DNA of 64,000 nt from Hyphomicrobiales bacterium. Its GTDB lineage: Bacteria > Pseudomonadota > Alphaproteobacteria > Rhizobiales > Rhizobiaceae. This document shows positions 18,849 to 27,967 of the stretch, in pieces (the stretch's first letter is position 1; each line of letters begins with the position of its first letter). Made by a program: the position numbers and the translations under genes. The stretch spans positions 62,001-126,000 of the forward strand of contig UCKS01000025.1 of NCBI GenBank assembly GCA_900473045.1, in the 5' to 3' direction. The notes beneath the pieces were generated by a model, which made no database searches, was not told where the DNA came from, and saw nothing but the letters and a program-made list of their open reading frames with translations.

Positions 18849-20872
18849 ACGGGCGCGTGCCCAATGACGGCGGCATTCTCTATGATGAAAATGCCAGCGA
18901 CGAGGAAGACCTGATCGAAGTGCCGGATGCGAGCGCGCCGGCACCGATCCTCGACTGGGCAGAAACCAGTGCCATCCCCGACGGTTTGCGCGGTGCCGAC
19001 CTGATCCAGGCCTTCGTCAAGCTTTTGCCCAACAGCCCCGGCGTCTACCGCATGTTCAACGAAGCGGGCGACGTGCTGTATGTCGGCAAGGCGCGAAGCC
19101 TGAAGAAGCGCGTCAGCAACTATGCGCAAGGGCGGCTGCATTCCAACCGGCTGACCAAGATGGTGCGCGAAACCGCCAATATGGAATTCGTCACGACGCG
19201 CACCGAGATCGAGGCGCTGCTGCTCGAAGCCAACCTGATCAAGCGCCTGCGGCCGCGTTTCAACGTGCTTCTGCGCGACGACAAGTCATTTCCCTATATC
19301 CTGGTAACCGGAGATTCACGCGCACCGGCACTGTACAAGCATCGCGGTGCCCGCAGCCGCAAGGGCGATTTCTTCGGCCCCTTCGCTTCGGCCGGTGCCG
19401 TCGGCCGCACCATCAATTCGTTGCAGCGCGCCTTTCTGCTGCGCACCTGCACCGACAGCGTCTTTGAAAGCCGCACCCGCCCCTGCCTGCTGCACCAGAT
19501 CAAGCGCTGTGCCGCCCCCTGCACCCATGAGGTCAGCGACGCCGACTATGCCGAACTGGTGACCGAGGCGAAGGATTTCCTGTCCGGCAAGAGCCAGGCT
19601 GTCAAGGCGACGATTTCGGCGGCGATGAGCGAGGCCTCGGAAAACCTCGATTTCGAACGGGCAGCGCTTTATCGCGACCGGCTGGCGGCGCTGTCACATG
19701 TCCAGAGCCACCAGGGCATCAATCCGTCCGGGGTCGAGGAAGCCGACGTCTTCGCCATCCATCACGAGGGCGGCGTCTCCTGCATCCAGGTATTTTTCTT
19801 CCGCACCGGCCAGAACTGGGGCAACCGCGCCTATTTCCCCAAGGCCGACCCGACGCTGACATCAGCCGAAGTGCTCAGCGCCTTTCTGGCCCAGTTCTAT
19901 GACGACAAGCCCTGTCCCCGGCAACTCCTGCTTTGCGAGACGGTCGAGGAGCAGGAGCTGCTCGGCGAGGCGCTCACCGAAAAATCCGGCTACAAGGTCG
20001 CCATTCTTGTGCCGCAGCGTGGCGAGAAGAAGGATCTGGTCGATCACGCCGTCGCCAATGCCCGCGAGGCGCATGGCCGCAAGCTGGCCGAAACGGCTTC
20101 GCAATCGCGCCTGCTCGAAGGTTTTGCCACGACGTTCAAGCTTGAGCGGACGCCGCGCCGCATCGAGATCTACGACAACTCCCACATCATGGGCACCAAT
20201 GCCGTCGGCGGCATGGTGGTGGCGGGACCGGAAGGCTTCGTCAAAGGCCAGTACCGCAAGTTCAACATCAAATCGACCGACATCACCCCCGGTGACGATT
20301 TCGGCATGATGAAGGAAGTGATGACCCGGCGGTTTTCGCGCCTGTTGAAGGAAGAGGGAAAACCGGACCGCAGCATCGAGACCAATGAGGATGCCGCCTT
20401 CCCGGCCTGGCCGGATGTAATCCTGATCGACGGCGGTCAGGGCCAGATGACGGCGGTGCGCGCCATTCTCAAAGAGTTGGATATTGAGGATTGTGTCATC
20501 GCTATCGGCGTCGCCAAGGGCGTTGACCGCGAGGCCGGCCGCGAGCGGTTCTTTCCGCCGGCCGGCAGCCGCGACGGGTTTTCGCTGCCGCCGCGCGATC
20601 CCGTGCTCTATTTCATTCAGCGCATGCGCGACGAGGCACACCGCTTTGCCATCGGCTCGCACCGCGCACGGCGCAAGAAGGAAATGGTCAAGAACCCGCT
20701 CGACGAGATCGGCGGTATCGGCCCGACGCGCAAACGGGCGTTGCTCCACCATTTCGGCACCGCCAAGGCCGTGTCCCGCGCCGGGATCAACGACCTGATC
20801 GCCGTCGAGGGCATTTCGGAAGCCGTGGCGCGGCTGGTCTACGATCACTTCCATGAGGATGGGACAAAATAG
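18845..20872 (+). CDS. uvrC: Excinuclease ABC subunit C
   Basis: Makes the two cuts beside UvrB-bound lesions in nucleotide excision repair. The 675-residue protein shows the GIY-YIG nuclease ([20 protein letters not shown] near residues 66-85), a cysteine set ([13 protein letters not shown]), the UVR helix that binds UvrB near 250-285, the RNase H-like 5'-cutting domain ([21 protein letters not shown]), and a C-terminal helix-hairpin-helix pair. An acidic ~50-residue N-terminal extension precedes the nuclease. It is coupled to the upstream SDR gene. Confidence 0.97.
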   Translation: MNGRVPNDGGILYDENASDEEDLIEVPDASAPAPILDWAETSAIPDGLRGADLIQAFVKLLPNSPGVYRMFNEAGDVLYVGKARSLKKRVSNYAQGRLHSNRLTKMVRETANMEFVTTRTEIEALLLEANLIKRLRPRFNVLLRDDKSFPYILVTGDSRAPALYKHRGARSRKGDFFGPFASAGAVGRTINSLQRAFLLRTCTDSVFESRTRPCLLHQIKRCAAPCTHEVSDADYAELVTEAKDFLSGKSQAVKATISAAMSEASENLDFERAALYRDRLAALSHVQSHQGINPSGVEEADVFAIHHEGGVSCIQVFFFRTGQNWGNRAYFPKADPTLTSAEVLSAFLAQFYDDKPCPRQLLLCETVEEQELLGEALTEKSGYKVAILVPQRGEKKDLVDHAVANAREAHGRKLAETASQSRLLEGFATTFKLERTPRRIEIYDNSHIMGTNAVGGMVVAGPEGFVKGQYRKFNIKSTDITPGDDFGMMKEVMTRRFSRLLKEEGKPDRSIETNEDAAFPAWPDVILIDGGQGQMTAVRAILKELDIEDCVIAIGVAKGVDREAGRERFFPPAGSRDGFSLPPRDPVLYFIQRMRDEAHRFAIGSHRARRKKEMVKNPLDEIGGIGPTRKRALLHHFGTAKAVSRAGINDLIAVEGISEAVARLVYDHFHEDGTK

Positions 20873-20971
20873 CCAATGGCCGCGGGGCATCATTGCCCGG
20901 CGACCATGCCGTTATCATCCCCATCTCGCACTGAAAAACCCCACTTCTGTGACCCTATTGGGGCTTTGCAA

Positions 20972-22063
20972 TCACGTCGCCAACCGCCCCAAACCAGAGA
21001 GCATGCGGGTCAACTCCGCCTGACGCCGTGTCCCGGTTTTAAGGAAAATGCGTTTCAGGTAGGTGCGCACGGTTTCGAGCTTGAGACCGAGTTTGAGCGC
21101 GACGGTCTCCAGGTTTGCGCCGGACGCAAGTTCACGCGCCACCCGCGCCTCGCCGGGTGTCAAATCGAACAGTCCACTGAGGACCCGCATATCGGGCGGT
21201 CCGGCCGCTCCAACCGGTGTTGCGATCAACACGGCAAGGCCTCCTGAAAAAATATCGCGCGCATGTCTTCGAACCGGCATCAGATGCAGGATCAAAGGCG
21301 GCACGTTTTCTTCCGCCGTCAGCGGAATGGATTGCACAGTGGACGCCCCGGCAGAACTCAATTGCTCCAGTGCGGCCAGAACCAGCCCGTTCGCTGCCGG
21401 GTTTTTCAGGGAAATCCTGTTGGTAGCGCCGGTGCGGATGCGCGGCGCAAGCGCCTCCATTTCCTCGTTCATGGCAAGAACCCGGTTGTCTTCGCTGAGG
21501 ACCGCTGCGGGAAGCCCGATCAAGGACAGCGCCGACGTGATGTTCTGCGCCTGGCGAAAGATCATCCGCGACGCGATCAGCGTGGCGCGGGCCAGATCCC
21601 CCTTCAGACTGTTGGCGCGATCCAGAGCCGCTTGCGAGAAGGGCCCGTCGCTGCTGCGACCGATCATGTCGAAGATTAAAGTGTGCCCCGAAGGCTCGGC
21701 CAACACCGCACCCATGCTCCAGCCGAGACCAACCGGCCGCAGAAATGTGTTATAAACGGGATCAGCTGCAATCTCTTCGGCCGTCATCAGATCGACGTCA
21801 CGGGCAAAAGCCATCGGCGATAACTGCATCGAGCGTTCAGGCCGCGGGTTCGGCAATTTCAAATCGCTCGTCGCATACCGCTCCATTTGTTCGGCAATGT
21901 TCGGGGAACACACCCATCGCATCGCGGAATCGGTGCCCATGGTCAAGATGCCGGCAGAATAACCGCCGACCTCTTCCGCCAGACTGACGCAGACATCCGG
22001 CCAAAGCTCAGGGATAACCGCAGCTTCGTAGATTCGATCGATCAACGTCATGGCATCGGACAT
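20972..22063 (-). CDS. LuxR-type helix-turn-helix transcriptional regulator
   Basis: A 363-residue regulator. The last ~60 residues form a LuxR/GerE-type HTH (LTPGEARVARELASGANLET with VALKLGLKLETVRTYLKRIF). The ~290-residue N-terminal part has no acyl-homoserine-lactone domain that I can recognise and may be a PAS-like sensor. The ATG at 22063 (MSDAMTLIDR) is preferred over a longer frame whose extra 27 residues look non-native. It is alone on its strand, between uvrC and pgsA, and its targets are unknown. Confidence 0.78.
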   Translation of the reverse strand: MSDAMTLIDRIYEAAVIPELWPDVCVSLAEEVGGYSAGILTMGTDSAMRWVCSPNIAEQMERYATSDLKLPNPRPERSMQLSPMAFARDVDLMTAEEIAADPVYNTFLRPVGLGWSMGAVLAEPSGHTLIFDMIGRSSDGPFSQAALDRANSLKGDLARATLIASRMIFRQAQNITSALSLIGLPAAVLSEDNRVLAMNEEMEALAPRIRTGATNRISLKNPAANGLVLAALEQLSSAGASTVQSIPLTAEENVPPLILHLMPVRRHARDIFSGGLAVLIATPVGAAGPPDMRVLSGLFDLTPGEARVARELASGANLETVALKLGLKLETVRTYLKRIFLKTGTRRQAELTRMLSGLGRLAT

Positions 22064-22277
22064 TATTTGCTCTGCGTTGGAGCATTTACCCGATAGTGCC
22101 CCAAGGAGGCAGGTTTTGCCAAGCGCAATGCGTGATCCCACCAAAAATGGGGGGATTAGTTCACCCTGCGTTCAGACGAATTCCGCCATAATTCAGGCCG
22201 ATCTCTAATGACTGGTTGACGCCGCTGTCACAAAGTCTTTCATCTGTCGTCAAAGAACTCGCAGAGAACCCGAATCG

Positions 22278-22865
22278 ATGTCCACCACGCCTGCCGCCTA
22301 CAACATCCCCAATCTCCTGACGTATGCCCGTATTCTGGCCGTGCCGTTGATCGTCCTGTGTTTCTTTATCGAAGGCAGGCTGCAGAGTTCGGACTTCGCC
22401 CGCTGGACGGCGCTGGGGCTGTTTGCTGTCGCCTCGATCACCGATTTCTTTGATGGCTATCTGGCGCGCATTTGGAAGCAGACATCCAATATCGGCCGCA
22501 TGCTCGATCCGATCGCTGACAAGCTGCTGGTCGCCTCCGTCCTGCTGCTTGTTGCCGCCGATGGCACGATTGCCGGCTGGTCGATCTGGGCTGCGATCAT
22601 CATTCTGTGCCGCGAGATCCTGGTTTCCGGCCTGCGCGAATATCTCGCCGCCCTGAAAGTCAGTGTGCCGGTGACGCGCATCGCCAAGTGGAAGACGACC
22701 ATCCAGATGGTTGCCATTGCCTTCCTTTTGGCCGGCCCTGCCGGTGACAAGGTGCTGCCCTACACGACCGAAATGGGCATCGGCCTGCTCTGGCTTGCCG
22801 CCGCGATCACGCTCTACACCGGCTACGACTATTTTCGCGCCGGCTTGAAGCACATGGTCGACTGA
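22278..22865 (+). CDS. pgsA: CDP-diacylglycerol-glycerol-3-phosphate 3-phosphatidyltransferase
   Basis: Makes phosphatidylglycerolphosphate, the first committed step to phosphatidylglycerol and cardiolipin, in the inner membrane. The 195-residue protein carries the CDP-alcohol phosphatidyltransferase signature starting DFFDGYLARIWKQTSNIG near residue 56 and continuing RMLDPIADK, with all Asp residues in place. Several hydrophobic spans flank it. The TGATG junction gives a 1-base overlap with moaD. Confidence 0.94.
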   Translation: MSTTPAAYNIPNLLTYARILAVPLIVLCFFIEGRLQSSDFARWTALGLFAVASITDFFDGYLARIWKQTSNIGRMLDPIADKLLVASVLLLVAADGTIAGWSIWAAIIILCREILVSGLREYLAALKVSVPVTRIAKWKTTIQMVAIAFLLAGPAGDKVLPYTTEMGIGLLWLAAAITLYTGYDYFRAGLKHMVD

Positions 22866-23125
22866 TGGCGAGCGTCAACCTCGTCTATTTCGCCTGGGTG
22901 CGCGAGCGGATCGGCAGAGGCGAGGAAACGCTGGAGCTTCCAGATAGCGTTGTGACGGCAGGCGACCTGCTTGCCCATCTGAAGACGCTGGGCGATGAAT
23001 ACGAAGCGGCGCTGGAGCATGAAAATGTCATCCGCGTCGCCATCAACCAGGAACATGTCGATCACGACGAGACAATTACCGGCGCGCGGGAAATCGCTCT
23101 TTTCCCGCCGATGACCGGGGGCTGA
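22865..23125 (+). CDS. moaD: Molybdopterin synthase small subunit
   Basis: Ubiquitin-like sulfur carrier of 86 residues ending in the essential PPMTGG tail, which is thiocarboxylated to donate sulfur to precursor Z. The start VNLVYFAWVRERIG is characteristic. It overlaps the pgsA stop by one base and is followed by moaE after 4 bp, so the two subunits of molybdopterin synthase are made together. Confidence 0.94.
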   Translation: MASVNLVYFAWVRERIGRGEETLELPDSVVTAGDLLAHLKTLGDEYEAALEHENVIRVAINQEHVDHDETITGAREIALFPPMTGG

Positions 23126-23129
23126 GACG

Positions 23130-23600
23130 GTGACTGCCGCTCCCGTCACGGTTCGCGTCCAGCGCGGCGATTTCGATCTTGCATCCGAAGTCCGGACGTT
23201 GTCGGCCGGCCGCCACGATATCGGTGCAGTCGTCACCTTCTCCGGGCTTTGCCGCGATGAAGCCGGGACGCTGGGCGCCCTTGAGCTCGAACATTATCCC
23301 GGCATGGCCGAGGCTGAAATCACCCGCATCTGCGACGAAGCCATCACCCGGTTCGCATTGCAGGCGGTGACCACCATCCATCGCTACGGCAAGATCGCGC
23401 CCGGCGAAAACATCGTCCTCGTTATCACCGCCTCGCCGCACCGGCAGGCGGCCTTTGACGGCGCCAATTTCATCATGGATTTCCTCAAGACCGCAGCACC
23501 GTTCTGGAAGAAGGAACATGGTGCGGATGGCACTGCGGGCGGCTGGGTCAGCGCCAAGGACGAGGACGACAGCGCCCGCGGCCGCTGGTCAAGGGATTGA
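23130..23600 (+). CDS. moaE: Molybdopterin synthase catalytic subunit
   Basis: Large subunit of molybdopterin synthase, 156 residues, GTG start 4 bp after moaD. Signature segments are VTFSGLCRDE, LELEHYPGMAE, HRYGKIAPGE and the catalytic stretch PFWKKE with its lysines. The cofactor product would serve molybdoenzymes such as the oxidoreductase at 11.5-13.6 kb. Confidence 0.95.
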   Translation: MTAAPVTVRVQRGDFDLASEVRTLSAGRHDIGAVVTFSGLCRDEAGTLGALELEHYPGMAEAEITRICDEAITRFALQAVTTIHRYGKIAPGENIVLVITASPHRQAAFDGANFIMDFLKTAAPFWKKEHGADGTAGGWVSAKDEDDSARGRWSRD

Positions 23601-23613
23601 TCAGCCTGGCCAT

Positions 23614-24510
23614 TCAAGGCTGAAACTGCTCCTTGCGCGTCAGCACCAGCAGCAGTACCAGGAACGAGAAGATGGCAAAGTCCCGCCAGAGCATCGGCCC
23701 GTAGGCGCTCCACAACGTCTCGCTCAACCCCATCGCCGCAGCCCCCACAGCCGCCAGCAACGGCGCCGTCTGGCCGCCGATCGCGGCGATGAACAGCACC
23801 TTGACCCCGAACACGATACCGGCGCCAAAATCCATCGTGCCGTAATAGGCGGTCGCCAAAATGCCAGCGATCGCCGCCAGAAAGGCGGAAAACCCGTAGG
23901 CGGCAATAAAGATGCGCCTGCCGTCCACGCCGCACAGGGCCGCCGCGCCCGCATCGTCCGACACCGCCCGCCAGGCCCGGCCCCAGGCCGAGCGCAACAG
24001 GAACAGATGTGCCGCGCCGACAATCGCCAGCATCAGGCCGGTGTTCAAAAGCTGCACCACCGTCAGCGTCACCGGAAAGTGCGGATCCGGCCAGAGCGTC
24101 AGCGGCGTGTTGAGGAACGGCGGCAGCCACAGGCTGCGCGTCTCAGCCGCGATCCGGGACAGCTCCATCAGAACCAGCGCGATGCCGAGCGAGACGACCA
24201 CCACCGTATTGGCCGAGGTTGCCGTCAGCCGCTGCATGACCGAACGGCCGATCAACAGTCCGGCACCGAGCGTATAGACCAGTGCCGACACCGCGCCGAC
24301 GGCCAGCGCCGCGGGCAAGACCAGCCACAGGCGGTTCCAGGCAAAATCGGAAAACAGCAGGAACATCTGCCCGGCAAAGCCGAACAGTGCGCCATAGGTC
24401 AGATCCGCCCGCCGGGTGACGGAAAAAGCAATGGAATAACCAAAGGCCAGCAGCGCATAGAGGGCTGCGATAGGCAGGGCGCTGGCAAGCTGCTGCAGAA
24501 AATAGGCCAT
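23614..24510 (-). CDS. Branched-chain amino acid-type ABC permease (LivH family), orphan
   Basis: A 298-residue inner-membrane protein with about eight hydrophobic spans and the LivH pattern (ALYALLAFGYSIAFSVTRRADLTYGA at the start; RAVSDDAGAAALCGVDGRR before the coupling region). LivH normally works with LivM, two ATPases and a binding protein; none lies in this window, so it may pair with parts encoded elsewhere or have a changed role. The ATG at 24510 begins the first span. It is divergent from the CGNR gene, with a palindrome between them. Confidence 0.82.
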   Translation of the reverse strand: MAYFLQQLASALPIAALYALLAFGYSIAFSVTRRADLTYGALFGFAGQMFLLFSDFAWNRLWLVLPAALAVGAVSALVYTLGAGLLIGRSVMQRLTATSANTVVVVSLGIALVLMELSRIAAETRSLWLPPFLNTPLTLWPDPHFPVTLTVVQLLNTGLMLAIVGAAHLFLLRSAWGRAWRAVSDDAGAAALCGVDGRRIFIAAYGFSAFLAAIAGILATAYYGTMDFGAGIVFGVKVLFIAAIGGQTAPLLAAVGAAAMGLSETLWSAYGPMLWRDFAIFSFLVLLLVLTRKEQFQP

Positions 24511-24538
24511 GGCACATCCACTGATGACAAAGGCATTA

Positions 24539-24566
24539 TAACTGCTAAAATGCGTTTTACCAGTTA
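24539..24566. promoter_or_regulatory. Palindromic operator candidate between permease and CGNR gene
   Basis: An inverted repeat with 12-base arms, TAACTGCTAAAA and TTTTACCAGTTA, one mismatch and a TGCG centre, lies in the 66 bp between the two divergent start codons. It is the right size for a dimeric regulator. The CGNR protein encoded alongside is the obvious candidate (inference). Confidence 0.6.
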
Positions 24567-24576
24567 GGATATTGCC

Positions 24577-25137
24577 ATGACGTTTGCCTGGACACAGCAC
24601 CGGTTTTCCGGCGGGGCGCTCGCTCTCGATGTCGCCAATTCGGTGATCCTGCGCTTCGACGCCGGGCGGCGGATCGACCGCTATGCTGACCCCGTTGCCA
24701 TGAGCGGCTTTGCCGCTGCCGCAAACCGGTTTTCCGCCGAAAGGGAACTGTTCGGGCCGCTGGAACCGGTGGCGCATGAAAACCGCGATGCGTTTCTGGA
24801 CTTGCGCGAGGCAACCGACCGGTATTTTCGAGCCACCGTGCTCGATGCCTCCACCGGAGAAGACCTCGCCGATCTGCTGGATGCAGCATCCGTCATCCTT
24901 CGCAGGCACCCAGCAAAAACCGCACGCACGCCGCTCGATGCCGCTACTGCCCGATCGGCGCTGGCGCTTGCGACATTCAACGAGCCGGAGCGGCTGAAAA
25001 TCTGCCCGAATTGCCAATGGCTGTTTCTCGACCGCAGCCGCAATCGCAGCCGCACCTGGTGCGACATGACGGTCTGCGGCAACCGCGCCAAGGCCAACCG
25101 CCACTACCAGCGCCAGAAGAAGGAGTTGACCGCATGA
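24577..25137 (+). CDS. CGNR zinc-finger protein (ABATE domain), putative regulator
   Basis: A 186-residue protein with an N-terminal ABATE-type domain (SGGALALDVANSV start) and a C-terminal CGNR zinc finger. C143 and C146 pair with C162 and C167 in CPNCQWLF...WCDMTVCGNR, followed by a basic tail. These proteins are thought to be DNA-binding stress or metabolic regulators. GGA lies near the ATG. It is divergent from a LivH-like permease with a palindrome between, and its stop overlaps the next gene's ATG, which suggests local control of both. Confidence 0.85.
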   Translation: MTFAWTQHRFSGGALALDVANSVILRFDAGRRIDRYADPVAMSGFAAAANRFSAERELFGPLEPVAHENRDAFLDLREATDRYFRATVLDASTGEDLADLLDAASVILRRHPAKTARTPLDAATARSALALATFNEPERLKICPNCQWLFLDRSRNRSRTWCDMTVCGNRAKANRHYQRQKKELTA

Positions 25138-25643
25138 GAGCAACGCCCCTCGCCGCCGTCCTTCTCGCCACGATCACCGGCCTTTCCGCCTGCCAGCGCG
25201 AGACAGGCCCGGACCCTCTCGAACTCACCGGCAAGATGTTCGTCTTCAACTACCGCCTCGCCTATGCCACCTACATGATCACGCTGACCAAGACACAGCC
25301 GGTGGCGGATGGCAGCACCGTTACCGCCACCTTCGAAGATCCGTCCGGCGGCCCGCCCCTGACGCTCGACCGCAAGCTGTTTCCAAAGCTTGAAAAAGTG
25401 GTTCTCGAAAGCCCCGACGTCACTTGCGTCAAGAAGCAGAAGCCCTATGCGGTGACGATCGAGGTCAAAGGACCCGACGGCGCCGTCCTGCAGACGCTGA
25501 AGACCTCGGTCATTTCCAATCTCGACCAGGACATCATGCCGGCAGAGGCACTGGTGGTCGGCCCGGCCTACGACAAGAACCCCGACGTCTTCAGGAACGG
25601 CAGGGCACCGGAGCATTTCCCGACTGCGGTCTGTCCGACATGA
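25134..25643 (+). CDS. Putative lipoprotein, unknown function
   Basis: A 169-residue protein with a signal ending in the lipobox LSAC. The rest is soluble, beta-rich by appearance, with two further cysteines (DVTC and AVC near the end). The start ATG overlaps the CGNR stop (ATGA), with AAGGAG 8 bases before it; longer frames upstream are discounted. I do not recognise a family. The coupling to the CGNR gene suggests a shared function at the cell envelope. Confidence 0.7.
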   Translation: MRATPLAAVLLATITGLSACQRETGPDPLELTGKMFVFNYRLAYATYMITLTKTQPVADGSTVTATFEDPSGGPPLTLDRKLFPKLEKVVLESPDVTCVKKQKPYAVTIEVKGPDGAVLQTLKTSVISNLDQDIMPAEALVVGPAYDKNPDVFRNGRAPEHFPTAVCPT

Positions 25644-25656
25644 GCCGCCATAGCGG

Positions 25657-25690
25657 AAAAAGCCGGAGCGTTGCCGCCCCGGCCTTTTTT
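25657..25690. terminator. Bidirectional intrinsic terminator
   Basis: GCCGGAGCG-TTGC-CGCCCCGGC forms a 9-bp stem with one mismatch, preceded by five A and followed by six T. It serves the lipoprotein gene on the plus strand and ndk on the minus strand, which converge here. Confidence 0.85.
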
Positions 25691-25733
25691 GAGTCTTTTC
25701 AAATCCTTCGGGCCAAAACCCTCAAGAGTTGAT

Positions 25734-26156
25734 TCAGCCGACGATTTCGGTGTCGGAGAACCAGTACTTGATTTCCTGGGCAGCGGTTTCCGGAGCATCC
25801 GAACCGTGAACCGAATTTTCGCCGATCGACAAAGCGTGGGTCTTGCGGATCGTACCTTCGTCGGCGTTGGCCGGGTTGGTCGCACCCATGATTTCGCGGT
25901 TCTTCAGGATGGCGCCTTCGCCTTCCAGAACCTGAACGATGGTCGGGCCGGAAGTCATGCCTTCAACCAGTTCACCGAAGAAAGGACGTTCCTTGTGAAC
26001 GGCGTAGAAACCTTCGGCTTCGCGTGTGCTCATCCAGACGCGCTTGGAAGCGATGACGCGCAGACCTGCGTCTTCGAGCATCTTGGTGATGGCGCCCGTC
26101 AGGTTACGCTTGGTTGCGTCCGGCTTGATCATCGAAAATGTGCGTTCAATCGCCAT
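25734..26156 (-). CDS. ndk: Nucleoside diphosphate kinase
   Basis: Balances NTP and dNTP pools by a phospho-histidine relay. The 140-residue protein has [18 protein letters not shown] near the start and the catalytic H117 in [10 protein letters not shown]. Length and all signature residues are normal. It is a single gene with its own terminator. Confidence 0.97.
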   Translation of the reverse strand: MAIERTFSMIKPDATKRNLTGAITKMLEDAGLRVIASKRVWMSTREAEGFYAVHKERPFFGELVEGMTSGPTIVQVLEGEGAILKNREIMGATNPANADEGTIRKTHALSIGENSVHGSDAPETAAQEIKYWFSDTEIVG

Positions 26157-26257
26157 TGTCTCAATTCCCTTTGCTTACATAAATCGGGGGTTTTTCCGCG
26201 AATTTTGCGGTTCAATAGCCGCCAATTCCGTGCAAAACAAGGGGGAGCGCAGAAGTT

Positions 26258-26947
26258 TCACGCCGCTGTCACGCAGCGCCCGGCACCGTCATGGAGATCG
26301 AGGCAACGCTCGAACCATTCGATCACGGGATCGCCCGGCTCAAGAATCCGCTTCGGCGAGACGATGCGGGCCCATTGCAGCGGCCCGAAGACGATATAGT
26401 CGGCAAACAGCGGCGTCTCGCCGCCGATGAACGGCTGCTTCTTCAGCATTGTGCGCAACGGCTCGATCTTTGCAGCAAAGGTCTTCTGTTCCTCTATCCC
26501 GGTTTCTGCCACCGCCTCGAGGCTCATGCCGAAGCGGGCTTCGCGTGCGGTGCGGAAATAGGCCTGATCGACCGGCTCCAGGCTGTCGTGAATATCCATG
26601 AGGATGATGCGGACCAGCGATGTGTGCAGTGTCATCAGCGACCAGCTCTCGATGAACCGTGCCATCGCCGTGCCGCCCTCGCCGCCAAACAGCGATGGAC
26701 GATCCGGATAGGTCTTCTCCAGGTAAAGCGCGATCTCGAAACTGTCACTGATCAGTTGCTCGCCATCGCGCAGCAGGGGTACGATCTTGGTTGCGGCGTT
26801 CTCGATTACCGGGATCTGGGTGAAGCCCACCGGTTTGGTTTGGTGATCCAGGCCCTTATGGGCAAGCGACAGGACCGTCTTCCATGCATGCGGCGAAAAC
26901 GGGCGGCTCCGGTCTGCACCGCAGAGCGTATAGAGAGTGCGGGTCAT
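26258..26947 (-). CDS. Glutathione S-transferase family protein
   Basis: A 229-residue GST-like protein. The N-terminal half, TLYTLCGADRSRPFSPHAWK, puts a Ser/Pro pair where the glutathione-activating residue is expected, and IPVIENAATKIVPLLRDGEQ carries a cis-proline-like site. The C-terminal helical domain follows. The shape resembles bacterial beta-etherase-like GSTs, but the substrate is unknown. The ATG at 26947 follows AAGGAG; a longer frame upstream adds 34 unlikely residues. Confidence 0.8.
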   Translation of the reverse strand: MTRTLYTLCGADRSRPFSPHAWKTVLSLAHKGLDHQTKPVGFTQIPVIENAATKIVPLLRDGEQLISDSFEIALYLEKTYPDRPSLFGGEGGTAMARFIESWSLMTLHTSLVRIILMDIHDSLEPVDQAYFRTAREARFGMSLEAVAETGIEEQKTFAAKIEPLRTMLKKQPFIGGETPLFADYIVFGPLQWARIVSPKRILEPGDPVIEWFERCLDLHDGAGRCVTAA

Positions 26948-27099
26948 GTCGTCTCCTTCAAGGGCATGGCAACCAAAAGCATGGCACGTGGACATTCGAG
27001 ACCAGAGCCCGCCAACAATCAAATCAGTAAATTTCATGGATCGCATCACCCACCGCGATGCGATTTGGCGCTAGACTGCGCAAAACCCTGGGGAATACC

Positions 27100-27618
27100 A
27101 TGATGCTCGATCACTACCGGATGTTTGCCGATTACAACCTCTGGGCCAACCGGCTCGTCTATGAGGCCGCCGGCAGACTCGACGATGCGCAATATCGCCA
27201 AAACAAGGGCGCCTTTTTCGGCTCGCTGCACGCGACGCTCAACCACGTGCTGGCCGCCGACCGGATTTGGATGAAGCGCTTTACCGGCACAGGCGAAGCG
27301 CCGGCAACGCTCGACGGCACCCTGTTCGATAATTTCACCGAACTCGCCACCGCACGGGCAGCAGAAGACGCACGCATCGTCACTTTTGTCGCCAGCCTCT
27401 CCGAAAATGCTCTCGCTGGCCGCTTCACCTATACGCCGGTCAGCAATCCCACCCCGGTCACCCAGCGCCTCGCCCCGCCGCTCGCCCATTTCTTCAACCA
27501 TCAGACCCATCATCGCGGCCAATGCCACATGACCCTGACGGCGCTGGGCGGACCGAGCCTTGCCCTGGACATGAGCTATTTTCTGCGAGCGCCGGAGTAC
27601 CGGCATTATGCCGAGTGA
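27100..27618 (+). CDS. DinB family protein
   Basis: A 172-residue four-helix-bundle protein. The metal-binding histidines are seen as LNHVLAADRIW near residue 50 and HFFNHQTHHRGQ in the third helix. DinB-like enzymes are usually metal-dependent thiol-related transferases or stress proteins; this one's substrate is unknown. GGGGA precedes the ATG at 27100; an earlier ATG at 27058 lacks this. Confidence 0.85.
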   Translation: MMLDHYRMFADYNLWANRLVYEAAGRLDDAQYRQNKGAFFGSLHATLNHVLAADRIWMKRFTGTGEAPATLDGTLFDNFTELATARAAEDARIVTFVASLSENALAGRFTYTPVSNPTPVTQRLAPPLAHFFNHQTHHRGQCHMTLTALGGPSLALDMSYFLRAPEYRHYAE

Positions 27619-27734
27619 CTCAAGCACCGGAAATCATTTGGTTCTTCGCGGAAGTCACATTCCTGTCACAAGCTTTGAGCAAGAAAGCCACGTCATAGTC
27701 CGCTCATATTTTAAGAATGGAGCAGGACGACACC

Positions 27735-27956
27735 ATGGAATGGTATCCCATCGAAGCGCTTGAGGCCGGCAAGCTTGCCGTCCTGCATTTTGAAAACCAG
27801 GACGAACAGCGCTGGGTCGGATATATCCATGGCGACGGCATCTGCCATTGGCCGGAGAATGTTTCGGGACGCCGCCCCGATGGCTGGCAGGATCTGTCCG
27901 CCCTGTTCTCGGCGCTGCCCGATAGCGCAAAGCAGATTGTCTCGGCGTCGTTCTGA
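27735..27956 (+). CDS. Small conserved-looking hypothetical protein
   Basis: A 73-residue protein rich in tryptophan and acidic residues (MEWYPIEALEAGKLAVLHFE then RWVGYIHGDGICHWPENVSG). It has no signal or membrane segment. GGAGCAGGA is 9-17 bases before the ATG at 27735; the ATG at 27717 overlaps that ribosome site and is less likely. I do not know its function. Confidence 0.6.
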   Translation: MEWYPIEALEAGKLAVLHFENQDEQRWVGYIHGDGICHWPENVSGRRPDGWQDLSALFSALPDSAKQIVSASF

Positions 27957-27967
27957 CGCCTGGCCGG

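Noticed and set aside
23614-25143. Long N-terminal extension of the LivH-like permease (509 codons)
   Set aside because: The extra ~210 codons are the antisense of the CGNR gene and cross the palindrome. The first membrane span starts at the ATG at 24510.
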